A stretch of DNA of 64,000 nucleotides, taken from Variovorax guangxiensis. GTDB taxonomy: Bacteria; Pseudomonadota; Gammaproteobacteria; Burkholderiales; Burkholderiaceae_C. Shown here in pieces: positions 35,534 through 49,439 of the stretch; within the stretch, counting starts at the first letter, position 1; each line of letters opens with the position of its first letter. Location: assembly GCF_003952165.1 (NCBI RefSeq), contig NZ_RXFT01000010.1, positions 204,100-268,099 on the forward strand, in the 5' to 3' direction. Both the position numbers and the translations under genes were made by a program. The notes beneath the pieces are model-generated. The model had not been told where the DNA came from. It searched no databases and worked only from the letters and a program-made list of their open reading frames with translations.

Positions 35534-36083
35534 TGCGGCCGCGGCGCTCGACGCCTCGGTCATCGCCGCTTTGCGCGATGCCGAGGAGAAGATCTACGTA
35601 TTGCGTGGCTTGAAAGTCATGCTGGCGCAGGATCTTGCTGCCTTGTACGGTGTCGAAACCCGCGTGCTGATGCAGGCCGTGCGCCGCAACCCCGACCGGT
35701 TCCCGGGCGACTTTGCCTTTTCCCTTTCAAATCAGGATGTTGCAAACTTGAGATCACAAATCGTGATCTCAAATGAGCAAGGCAAAGGGCACGGCGGCGC
35801 GCGCTACGCAACCATGGCCTTCACTGAACAGGGCGTGGCAATGTTGTCGAGCGTGCTGCGCAGCGCGCGGGCCGTGGCAGTCAATATCGAAATCATGCGC
35901 ACCTTCGTGAAGCTGCGAAACATGGCGTCGGAGCACGCGGACCTCAAGCGCAGGCTGAACGCGCTCGAACAGAAATACGACCAGAACTTTCGCGATGTAT
36001 TCACCGCGATCCATCAACTGATGGATGAGCCGAAACCCGGCGCCTATAGCGGCCGCGGCATCGGATTCACCAAGGACAACTAA
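35526..36083 (+). CDS. ORF6N-domain protein inserted between carA and carB
   Basis: This 185-residue protein belongs to the ORF6N/KilA-N-like family, first known from phage antirepressors and DNA-binding proteins. The ORF6N core spans about residues 22-110, with LRGLKVMLAQDLAALYGVET, RNPDRFPGDFAFSLS, NLRSQIVISN and YATMAFTEQGVAMLSSVL. A helical C-terminus follows. GTG 35526 overlaps the carA stop by 8 bp, and the carB ATG lies 2 bp after its stop, so it is part of the operon. The region 35725-35775 is noticeably AT-richer than its neighbours and holds a perfect 10-bp inverted repeat. The family and position suggest a horizontally acquired regulator. Its actual role is unknown. Confidence 0.88.
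   Translation: MADAAAALDASVIAALRDAEEKIYVLRGLKVMLAQDLAALYGVETRVLMQAVRRNPDRFPGDFAFSLSNQDVANLRSQIVISNEQGKGHGGARYATMAFTEQGVAMLSSVLRSARAVAVNIEIMRTFVKLRNMASEHADLKRRLNALEQKYDQNFRDVFTAIHQLMDEPKPGAYSGRGIGFTKDN
35748..35772. repeat. Perfect 10-bp inverted repeat inside the ORF6N gene
   Basis: TTGAGATCAC (35748-35757) and GTGATCTCAA (35763-35772) are exact reverse complements with a 5-nt spacer. The codons encode LRSQIVIS, a motif common in the family, so the palindrome may simply follow from coding constraint. It could also be an operator. Confidence 0.6.
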
Positions 36084-36085
36084 AA

Positions 36086-39334
<3,249 letters not shown>

Positions 39335-39348
39335 GCGTCATCGCGATC

Positions 39349-40218
39349 ATGGAAACGCAGCTCGTCGAACTCGGCCTGACCGACTGGAACGCGGCCACGC
39401 CCAACGAGGCGTGGATCGCGGAGCTGGAGGCGGGCAAGGTGCTGTACTTTCCGCGCCTGGGTTTCGAGCTGCTGCCCGAAGAGCGCAGCCTGCTCACGCC
39501 CAGCCTGCTGTCGCCCGATGTGCGCAACATCAGCCTCGACGCCAACGGCAAGCTCAAGGGCGCCGTGGGCGACGAGACGGTACAGCGGACGGCTGCCGCG
39601 ATGGTGGGGCGCTTCAGGGCGCAGGCCACGCAGCTCATCCACGGGTTGCTGCCGCACTACGCGCCGGCGCTGCGGCTGGCGCCGACCAGCTACCGTCCTG
39701 CGCAGGTCGAGACGCGGGTGCAGTCGTGGCGCGCCGACGACCGGCGCCTGCATGTCGATGCATTCCCGTCGCGGCCGAACTACGGCGAGCGCATCCTGCG
39801 CGTCTTCACCAACGTGAATCCCGACGGCGCGCCGCGCGTGTGGCGCGTGGGCGAACCCTTCGAGGACATCGCGAAGCGCTTCCTGCCGCGCGCCAAGCCT
39901 TACTCGCGCTGGCAGGCCAAGCTGCTGCAGGCGCTGCATGTGACCAAGTCGTTCCGCAGCGAGTACGACCACCTCATGCTGCAGTTGCACGACGGCATGA
40001 AGTCGGACATGGCCTATCAGGAGAACTCGCCGCAGGAAACCGCGAAGTTCCCGCCGGGTTCGGTGTGGGTCTGCTTCTCCGACCAGACTTCGCACGCCGT
40101 GATGGCGGGCCAGTACATGCTCGAGCAGACCCTCCACCTGGACGCTTCCAAGCAATACAATCCCGCTTCGAGCCCGCTCGCCATCCTGAGCCGGCTGACA
40201 GGACGGACGCTCGTCTGA
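39349..40218 (+). CDS. kdoO: Kdo hydroxylase family protein
   Basis: The 289-residue product matches the Kdo_hydroxy family of Fe(II)/2-oxoglutarate-type dioxygenases, which 3-hydroxylate the outer Kdo of lipopolysaccharide in Burkholderia and relatives. A plausible metal-binding HxD is in RRLHVDAFPSRPN (near residue 140), with a later His in SDQTSHAVMAGQYML. ATG 39349 lies 14 bp after the carB stop; it has no strong ribosome site and may be coupled. The symbol follows the characterised family member; the orthology is my inference. Confidence 0.85.
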   Translation: METQLVELGLTDWNAATPNEAWIAELEAGKVLYFPRLGFELLPEERSLLTPSLLSPDVRNISLDANGKLKGAVGDETVQRTAAAMVGRFRAQATQLIHGLLPHYAPALRLAPTSYRPAQVETRVQSWRADDRRLHVDAFPSRPNYGERILRVFTNVNPDGAPRVWRVGEPFEDIAKRFLPRAKPYSRWQAKLLQALHVTKSFRSEYDHLMLQLHDGMKSDMAYQENSPQETAKFPPGSVWVCFSDQTSHAVMAGQYMLEQTLHLDASKQYNPASSPLAILSRLTGRTLV

Positions 40219-40234
40219 GCGCAGTCCCCCATCG

Positions 40235-40268
40235 ACCGCCGAACGGCAGCGTTCGGCGGTTTCGCTTT
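40235..40268 (+). terminator. Terminator of the carAB-kdoO operon
   Basis: ACCGCCGAACG (40235-40245) and CGTTCGGCGGT (40250-40260) form an 11-bp stem with loop GCAG. A T-rich tail TTCGCTTT follows. It separates the operon from greA. Confidence 0.85.
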
Positions 40269-40282
40269 ATGGAGAACTAGAT

Positions 40283-40759
40283 ATGGCGACCATCCCCATC
40301 ACCAAGCGCGGCGCGGAGAAGCTGCGCGAAGAACTGCGCCGGCTCAAGTCGGTGGACCGCCCCGCCGTCATCAATGCGATCGCCGAAGCGCGCGCGCAGG
40401 GTGACATCAGCGAAAACGCCGAGTACGAATCCGCCAAGGACCGCCAGGGCTTCATCGAAGGCCGCATCCTGGAGATCGAGGGCAAGCTCTCCGCTTCGCA
40501 GGTGATCGACCCCAGCGAACTCGATGCCGGCGGCAAGGTGGTGTTCGGCTCCACCGTCGAACTCGAGGAAGAAGACAGCGGCGACGCCGTCAAGTACCAG
40601 ATCGTGGGCGAGGACGAGGCCGACCTGAAGCAGGGCCTGATCAACGTGTCCAGCCCGATCGCCCGCGCGCTCATCGGCAAGGAAGAGGGCGACACCGCCG
40701 AGGTGCAGACGCCCGGCGGCCTGAAGCGCTACGAGATCGTGGCGGTCAGCTACCTCTGA
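40283..40759 (+). CDS. greA: Transcription elongation factor GreA
   Basis: GreA rescues backtracked RNA polymerase by stimulating transcript cleavage. The 158-residue product has the N-terminal coiled coil with the acidic tip GDISENAEYESAKDRQ and a C-terminal FKBP-like domain (VVFGSTVELEEEDSG, SPIARALIGKEEGD). Length equals the family. ATG 40283 follows GGAG (40270-40273). Confidence 0.97.
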   Translation: MATIPITKRGAEKLREELRRLKSVDRPAVINAIAEARAQGDISENAEYESAKDRQGFIEGRILEIEGKLSASQVIDPSELDAGGKVVFGSTVELEEEDSGDAVKYQIVGEDEADLKQGLINVSSPIARALIGKEEGDTAEVQTPGGLKRYEIVAVSYL

Positions 40760-40770
40760 TCGCCGCGCGC

Positions 40771-41196
40771 ATGAAGGACCTGAAAGACCGTATTGCGCTG
40801 ATGCTGGCTGCCTTCTGGTGGGGCAGCCTGACGACGATCGGCTTTCTCGTCGTGCCGATGCTGTTCGCGAAGCTGGGCAACCCGGCGGTGGCGGGCAATT
40901 TCGCGGCGCAGCTGTTCGAGGCGCAGAGCTGGATCGCCATCGCCTGCGGCGTGATCCTGCTGATCCATTTCCGCTCCAAGGCCGACGAGCGCGTGAGCGG
41001 GCCGGCGATGACGACCATCTTCTTCATCCTGGGTGCGCTGTTGCTGGCGCTGTTGCAGCAGTACGCGGTGGCGCCGCGCATCGTGGCCCGCGAGAACCTC
41101 AAGCTGTGGCACGCCATGGGCACCGGGATGTACTTCGTGCAGTGGCTGTGCGCCGGCGTGGTGCTGTGGCGCATCGGGGGCCGCACGGCAGGCTGA
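40771..41196 (+). CDS. DUF4149-domain membrane protein
   Basis: The 141-residue product has four hydrophobic segments (about 8-30, 50-66, 79-98 and 112-134). The FWWGSLTTIGFLVVPMLF start and a C-terminal WHAMGTGMYFVQWLCAG fit the DUF4149 (TMEM205-like) family. It begins 11 bp after greA and is probably co-transcribed. The function is unknown. Confidence 0.78.
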   Translation: MKDLKDRIALMLAAFWWGSLTTIGFLVVPMLFAKLGNPAVAGNFAAQLFEAQSWIAIACGVILLIHFRSKADERVSGPAMTTIFFILGALLLALLQQYAVAPRIVARENLKLWHAMGTGMYFVQWLCAGVVLWRIGGRTAG

Positions 41197-41213
41197 AGCG
41201 ATGTCGGAGCAAG

Positions 41214-41246
41214 AAAAAAGGCGGCCCGGGCCGCCCTTTGCTTTTT
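41214..41246. terminator. Bidirectional terminator
   Basis: The palindrome GGCGGCCCGGGCCGCC (41220-41235) is flanked by six A on the left and CTTTGCTTTTT on the right, so it works for both convergent units (DUF4149 and glycosyltransferase). Confidence 0.88.
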
Positions 41247-41258
41247 GCCTGTCGCTTC

Positions 41259-42023
41259 CTACTCTTTCCAGTATTCCGCGACCCAGCGCGCCGGCTTGAT
41301 GAACCGGAAGGCGCGGTTGCGGCGGCCAGCCAGCGCGTCGGGCGGGTTGCATTCGCCGTGGAACACCATGATCCGCGCGCCTTCGGGCACGAAGGGCTCT
41401 TCCCAGTAGTTGGTCGGCCAGGTCGGGATGCCGTGGTACTTGAAGCTGGGGCACCAGCCGTCGGGCCAGTAGGACAGCTTGCCCTGCTTGTGGAGCACGT
41501 CCGACAGGTAGGTCTGCTCGTTGCGGTACTCGGCCTGGACCTTGTCCATGTTGGCGCGGAAATAGGCCAGCACGTCGGCATGGGCGCCGAGCTCGAAGCG
41601 GTAGACCGACGAGTTGCCTGTGATGCGCCCGCGTCGCCAGGGACGGTCGTAGTCGTGAATGATCAGGAACTCGCCCGGCTGCTCGAAAAACGCGTCCAGG
41701 CTGCCGACGACCACCACGTCGAGGTCGAGGAAGAGGGCGGGGCCGCGCAGGCCGTGAAGATCTTGCTCGAAGGTGGTGAGCTTCTTCCAGGCGCCATCGC
41801 GCTGGCCCGGAGCCAGGTGCAGGTTGAGCGGGGGGATCGGCAGGCAGGTCACCTCGGGGCGAACACCGTTGCCGTCGTCGGTCAGGCAGACGAACTTGAA
41901 GTCGCCGCCGAGGTTGCGGCGGACCATCGCGTAGAGCCGGTTGACGTATTCGGGGCCGTACTTCGTGCCCCACTTCATGCAGAGGATATGGCGCTGGGCG
42001 CCTTGCGCTGGCGCCAAGTTCAA
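41259..42023 (-). CDS. GT-A fold glycosyltransferase
   Basis: The 254-residue product has a DxD sugar-nucleotide site in FLDLDVVVVGSLD (near residue 98) and an early CMKWGTKYGPEYVNRLY strand-helix typical of GT8-like enzymes. Later motifs are NEQTYLSDVL and MVFHGECNP, with a histidine that may bind metal. The start at 42023 is TTG overlapping the yhbY stop; ATG at residue 16 (MKWGTKYG) is an alternative. The acceptor sugar is unknown; surface polysaccharide or LPS are plausible. Confidence 0.75.
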   Translation of the reverse strand: MNLAPAQGAQRHILCMKWGTKYGPEYVNRLYAMVRRNLGGDFKFVCLTDDGNGVRPEVTCLPIPPLNLHLAPGQRDGAWKKLTTFEQDLHGLRGPALFLDLDVVVVGSLDAFFEQPGEFLIIHDYDRPWRRGRITGNSSVYRFELGAHADVLAYFRANMDKVQAEYRNEQTYLSDVLHKQGKLSYWPDGWCPSFKYHGIPTWPTNYWEEPFVPEGARIMVFHGECNPPDALAGRRNRAFRFIKPARWVAEYWKE

Positions 42024-42499
42024 TCCGCCTGGTTGCGTTTCTTGACCGACAGGGGCCGTTTCGCCTTGGCGCGCTTGATGGTGCCGCCAGGGGTGAGGCG
42101 CTGGTTGCCGAGCACGCGCAGGGTCTTGATTTCAGGGCGCTGGCCGCCGCGCTTGCTGTACTTGACGATCTTCACGTCGCGTGGGCCGGGCATGCGGTCT
42201 TCGTCGACCACGCGCTCCTTCTCGGCCTTGGGGCGCCACAGCACGAGCAGCTTGCCGATGTGCTGGATGGGGGCAGCGTCGAGTTCTTCGGCCAGTTCGC
42301 GCAGCATGGCATCGCGGGCCAGGCGGTCGTCAGAGAAGACTCGGATCTTGATCAGGCCGTGGGCCTTGAGCGCCGCGTCGGCTTCCTTCTTCACGGCAGG
42401 GGTGAGCCCGTCTCCACCGACCATGACGATCGGATCCAGGTGGTGAGCTTCGGCGCGATGCACCTTGCGCTCGGCAGGGGTAAGTTGAATGGCGGGCAT
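42020..42499 (-). CDS. yhbY: YhbY-family CRM-domain RNA-binding protein
   Basis: The 159-residue protein has an N-terminal CRM domain: LTPAERKVHRAEAHHLDPIV, MVGGDGLTPAVKKEADAAL and the LIKIRVFSDDRLARDAM segment. E. coli YhbY associates with pre-50S particles. A basic C-terminal extension (KAKRPLSVKKRNQ) goes beyond the roughly 97-residue E. coli protein. ATG 42499 diverges from rlmE, the conserved yhbY/rlmE arrangement near ftsH. Confidence 0.88.
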   Translation of the reverse strand: MPAIQLTPAERKVHRAEAHHLDPIVMVGGDGLTPAVKKEADAALKAHGLIKIRVFSDDRLARDAMLRELAEELDAAPIQHIGKLLVLWRPKAEKERVVDEDRMPGPRDVKIVKYSKRGGQRPEIKTLRVLGNQRLTPGGTIKRAKAKRPLSVKKRNQAD

Positions 42500-42532
42500 C
42501 CCCGTATTATCGACCCGTACACGAAGACCCCC

Positions 42533-43201
42533 ATGAGCACCAAAGCCAAAAGCAAGAAAGTCAACAAGGCGTGGCTGCACGACCATATCAACGACCCCTA
42601 CGTGAAGCTCGCCACGAAGGAGGGCTACCGGGCTCGCGCCGCCTACAAGCTCAAGGAGATCGACGAATCCCTCGGCCTGGTCAAGCCGGGCCAGCTGGTG
42701 GTGGACCTCGGCTCCGCTCCGGGCGCATGGAGCCAGTACCTGCGCCGGCGGATGTCGCCGGGCGGGGCTGCGGCCGGTGAACTGAACGGCACCATCGTCT
42801 CGCTCGACCTGCTGCCGATGGAGCCCATCGAGGGCGTGACCTTCCTGCAGGGGGATTTCCGCGAAGACGAGCTGCTGCAGCAACTGCTGGGCGTGCTGGC
42901 CGGGCGCAAGGCCGATCTTGTGGTTTCGGACATGGCGCCCAACCTGTCGGGCATCCATTCGGCCGACGCAGCCCGCGTTTCGCACTTGATCGAGCTCGCC
43001 ATCGACTTCGCCCAGAACCACCTGAAGCCCGAGGGCGCGCTGGTGGCGAAGGTTTTCCATGGCAGCGGCTACGACGAGCTGGTGAAGCTTTTCAAGGCCA
43101 ATTTCCGTGTCGTGAAACCCTTCAAACCCAAGGCGTCGCGGGACAAATCTGCCGAGACCTTCCTGGTCGGGGTAGGACTGAAGGCCGTGGATACGCCTTG
43201 A
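42533..43201 (+). CDS. rlmE: 23S rRNA 2'-O-methyltransferase RlmE (FtsJ)
   Basis: RlmE methylates U2552 in the A loop of 23S rRNA. The 222-residue protein has RAAYKLKEIDE (with the catalytic Lys), VVDLGSAPGAWSQYL for SAM, VSDMAPNLSG, the VAKVFHGSGYDEL segment and a final conserved SAETFLVG. It precedes ftsH, as in E. coli. Confidence 0.95.
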   Translation: MSTKAKSKKVNKAWLHDHINDPYVKLATKEGYRARAAYKLKEIDESLGLVKPGQLVVDLGSAPGAWSQYLRRRMSPGGAAAGELNGTIVSLDLLPMEPIEGVTFLQGDFREDELLQQLLGVLAGRKADLVVSDMAPNLSGIHSADAARVSHLIELAIDFAQNHLKPEGALVAKVFHGSGYDELVKLFKANFRVVKPFKPKASRDKSAETFLVGVGLKAVDTP

Positions 43202-43281
43202 TACCGGCCGGAGCAACAGCCTCGGCGGCACAAACCCACGTCAGGCTATGGCCGCATTAGGGAAATGCCAGCTTTTCGTAG

Positions 43282-43298
43282 CTTGAAAAGCCTAAAAT
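43282..43298 (+). promoter_or_regulatory. Possible ftsH promoter words
   Basis: CTTGAAA (43282-43288) equals the sigma32 -35 consensus, but the matching -10 region is poor. TAAAAT (43293-43298) is a possible sigma70 -10. ftsH is heat-inducible in E. coli, so both are worth noting. Confidence 0.3.
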
Positions 43299-43367
43299 GG
43301 GGCGCAATTGCGTACCCACAGCGCGTTTTTTCATTCACCTGTCACGCGCTTTAGCCTGGAGCTTCGT

Positions 43368-45283
<1,916 letters not shown>

Positions 45284-45287
<4 letters not shown>

Positions 45288-46234
45288 GCGCGAATCCGGC
45301 GTCAAACCACAACGGGGCCTCTGGCCCCGTTTTCGATGGCGAGCACGCGGCGGCCGGCAGCGCTTTCTGGCAGACCTCCCGCTTCCGCATCGACCTCGCG
45401 CAGCCGCGCGTGATGGGCATCGTCAACGTCACGCCCGATTCCTTTTCCGACGGCGGCGCTCATGCCTCCACCGAGACGGCCCTCCGGCACTGCGAGCAGT
45501 TGCTGAAGGAGGGCGCAGACATCCTCGACATCGGCGGCGAATCGACCCGCCCCGGCAGCCCGGCGGTGCCGCTCGAAGCCGAGCTGGCGCGCGTGGTGCC
45601 GGTGGTGCGCGAGGCGGTGAAGCTCAATGCGCCGATCTCCATCGACACCTACAAGCCCGAGGTCATGCGTGCCGTGCTCGACCTGGGCGCGGACATCGTC
45701 AACGACATCTGGGCGCTGCGCCAGCCGGGCGCGCGCGAGGCCGTCGCGGCGCATCCTTCCTGCGGCATCTGCCTGATGCACATGCACCGCGATCCGCAGA
45801 CCATGCAGGCCATGCCCATGTCGGGCGACGTAGTTCCGGAAGTCCTTTCTTTCCTGCGGGAGCAGGCGCAGCTTCTTTACGACCTCGGCGTCGACGCTGC
45901 GCGCATCACGCTCGACCCCGGCGTAGGCTTCGGCAAGACGGTGGCGCAGAACTTCGCCTTGCTCGCGCGTCAGCGCGAACTGCTCGCGGCGGGTCATCCG
46001 CTGCTGCTTGGCTGGTCGCGCAAGTCGTCGATCGGCGCCGTCACCGGCATCGAGATGGCGGGCGAGCGCATCGTGCCCAGCGTCGCGGCTGCCGTTTTGG
46101 CTGCGGACCGTGGCGCGGCCGTGGTGCGCGTGCACGACGTGCGCGACACCGTCGCCGCACTCGCCGTATGGCGCGCAATGAAGGCTCAGGAAAAGTCACA
46201 ACTACAACCACAAGGACAGGCACCCACACCATGA
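45284..46234 (+). CDS. folP: Dihydropteroate synthase
   Basis: This folate enzyme is the sulfonamide target. The 316 residues contain RVMGIVNVTPDSFSDGG, DIGGESTRPG, a VNDIWALR region, TLDPGVGFGKT and GWSRKSSIG. The start is GTG 45284, overlapping the ftsH stop. About 25 residues precede the conserved barrel, and no other in-frame start exists before the conserved core. A terminator-like hairpin lies inside these first codons. The 3' end overlaps glmM (ATGA). Confidence 0.95.
45313..45333 (+). terminator. Terminator-like hairpin within the start of folP
   Basis: CGGGGCC (45313-45319) pairs with GGCCCCG (45323-45329) around TCT, followed by TTTT. It lies 26 bp after the ftsH stop and within folP codons 10-17. 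It probably ends part of the ftsH transcripts. Confidence 0.7.
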
Positions 46235-47568
46235 CCCGCAAATATTTCGGCACCGACGGCATCCGTGGCACCGTGGGCAAGGCGCCCATCACTCCCGACT
46301 TCGTCCTGCGCCTAGCGCACGCCGTGGGCCGCGTGCTCAAGAAGACGCAGTCGCGTCCCACCGTGCTCATCGGCAAGGACACGCGCATCTCGGGCTACAT
46401 GCTCGAATCCGCGCTCGAATCCGGCTTCAATTCGGCCGGTGTCGACGTGGTGCTGCTCGGCCCGCTGCCGACGCCCGGCGTGGCGTACCTCACCCGCGCG
46501 CAGCGCGCGAGCCTCGGCGTGGTGATCAGCGCCAGCCACAACGCCTATCCGGACAACGGCATCAAGTTCTTCAGCGCGCAGGGCACCAAGCTCGACGACG
46601 CCTGGGAGCTGGCCGTCGAGGCCGCGCTGGAGGAAGACCCGGTCTGGGTCGATTCCGCCAACCTTGGCAAGGCCCGCCGCCTCAACGACGCGCCCGGCCG
46701 CTACATCGAGTTCTGCAAGAGCACCTTCGCCAACGACCTGACGCTGCGCGACATGAAGCTGGTGGTCGACGCGGCCCATGGCGCGGCCTACCAGGTGGCG
46801 CCCAACGTGTTCCACGAGCTGGGCGCGGAAGTGACGAGCATCGGCGTCGCGCCCGACGGGCTGAACATCAACAAGGGCTTCGGCGCCACGCACCCCGAGG
46901 CGTTGATCGCCGCGGTGACGGCGCAGAAGGCCGACTACGGCATCGCACTCGACGGCGACGCCGACCGCCTGCAGCTGGTCGACGCGAGCGGGCGCCTGTT
47001 CAACGGCGACGAGCTGCTCTACCTGATGGTGTCCGAGCGCATCGCGCGCGGCGACAAGCCGGTGGGGGTGGTCGGCACGCTCATGACCAACAAGGCCGTC
47101 GAAGTCGCCCTGCGCGGGCAGGGCATCGAATTCGTGCGCGCCAAGGTCGGCGACCGCTATGTGCTCGAAGAGCTCGACAAGCGCGGCTGGCTGCTGGGCG
47201 GCGAGGGCTCCGGCCACCTGCTGGCGCTCGACCGCCACACCACCGGCGACGGCATCGTGAGCGCGCTGCAGGTGCTGCAGGCCTGCGTGCGCAGCGGCAA
47301 GACGGTGGCGCAGCTGCTCGAAGGCGTCACGCTGTTCCCGCAGACGCTGATCAACGTGCGCATCTCGCCCGACCAGGACTGGAAGGCCAACAAGGCGCTG
47401 GCCAGCGAAACCACGCGCATCGAGGCCGAACTCGGCGATTCGGGCCGCGTGCTGATCCGCGCGAGCGGTACCGAGCCGCTGGTTCGGGTGATGGTCGAGG
47501 CTCGCGATGCGAAGCAGGCCGAATCGTGCGCCAGGCGCCTCGCGGCCACGCTGGAGCCTGCGCGATGA
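46231..47568 (+). CDS. glmM: Phosphoglucosamine mutase
   Basis: GlmM makes glucosamine-1-phosphate for peptidoglycan and LPS. The 445-residue product has YFGTDGIRGTVG, the catalytic phosphoserine in VISASHNAYPDNGIKFF (near residue 102), the metal-binding DGDADRLQ and GGEGSGHLLALD. ATG 46231 overlaps the folP stop. The ftsH-folP-glmM order is conserved in proteobacteria. Confidence 0.97.
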   Translation: MTRKYFGTDGIRGTVGKAPITPDFVLRLAHAVGRVLKKTQSRPTVLIGKDTRISGYMLESALESGFNSAGVDVVLLGPLPTPGVAYLTRAQRASLGVVISASHNAYPDNGIKFFSAQGTKLDDAWELAVEAALEEDPVWVDSANLGKARRLNDAPGRYIEFCKSTFANDLTLRDMKLVVDAAHGAAYQVAPNVFHELGAEVTSIGVAPDGLNINKGFGATHPEALIAAVTAQKADYGIALDGDADRLQLVDASGRLFNGDELLYLMVSERIARGDKPVGVVGTLMTNKAVEVALRGQGIEFVRAKVGDRYVLEELDKRGWLLGGEGSGHLLALDRHTTGDGIVSALQVLQACVRSGKTVAQLLEGVTLFPQTLINVRISPDQDWKANKALASETTRIEAELGDSGRVLIRASGTEPLVRVMVEARDAKQAESCARRLAATLEPAR

Positions 47569-48068
47569 CAGCAGCGGCTGGCGCGCAGCCGATCGAAGTC
47601 TTCATCGCCGACTACCGCAACGCCGCCCACGCGACCGCCCTGGTCGGTCTGCTCGACGCCTATGCCGGTGACCCGGCCGGCGGCGGCACACCGCTCGATC
47701 CCGCGGTGCTCGCAGGCTTGCCCTCGGCGCTGGCCGCGCGTCCCCAGGCCTTCAGCGTGCTGGCTTTCGACGGCGGGCAGCCTGTGGGCCTGATCAACTG
47801 CATCGAGGGCTTCTCGACCTTCGCCTGCAAGCCGCTGGTGAACGTGCACGACGTGGTCGTGCTGCCCAGCCATCGCGGGCAGCGCGTGGCGCAGAAGATG
47901 TTCTCTCTGGTAGAGGAAGAAGCTCGTCGCCGCGGCGCGTGCAAGCTCACGCTGGAGGTGCTTTCGGGCAACGCGCCCGCGCTGCGCGCCTACGAGCGCG
48001 AAGGCTTCGCGGGCTACCAGCTCGATCCGGCATTCGGCACCGCAGTCTTCCTGCAGAAGAAGCTCTGA
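47565..48068 (+). CDS. GNAT-family N-acetyltransferase
   Basis: The 167-residue GNAT-fold protein has the acetyl-CoA loop VVLPSHRGQRVAQKMF and the following LEVLSGNAPALRAYEREGF. The N-terminal arm HATALVGLLDAYAGDPAGGG is typical of a subgroup whose substrate is unknown. ATG 47565 overlaps the glmM stop (ATGA), so it is translated with that operon. Confidence 0.8.
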   Translation: MTAAAGAQPIEVFIADYRNAAHATALVGLLDAYAGDPAGGGTPLDPAVLAGLPSALAARPQAFSVLAFDGGQPVGLINCIEGFSTFACKPLVNVHDVVVLPSHRGQRVAQKMFSLVEEEARRRGACKLTLEVLSGNAPALRAYEREGFAGYQLDPAFGTAVFLQKKL

Positions 48069-48085
48069 GCGCAAGCAACCAAGGG

Positions 48086-48126
48086 AAAAGGGCCGGGGCG
48101 AATCGTTCGCCACCGGCCCTTTGTTC
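48086..48126. terminator. Bidirectional terminator
   Basis: GGGCCGG (48090-48096) and CCGGCCC (48113-48119) pair; an inner GGCGAA/TTCGCC extends the hairpin. AAAA precedes and TTTGTTC follows, so it serves both convergent units. Confidence 0.82.
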
Positions 48127-48138
48127 TTTACCGCCAGA

Positions 48139-49410
<1,272 letters not shown>

Positions 49411-49439
49411 CTTTGTCTCTCCTGGTGGGGTGGGGCGGC

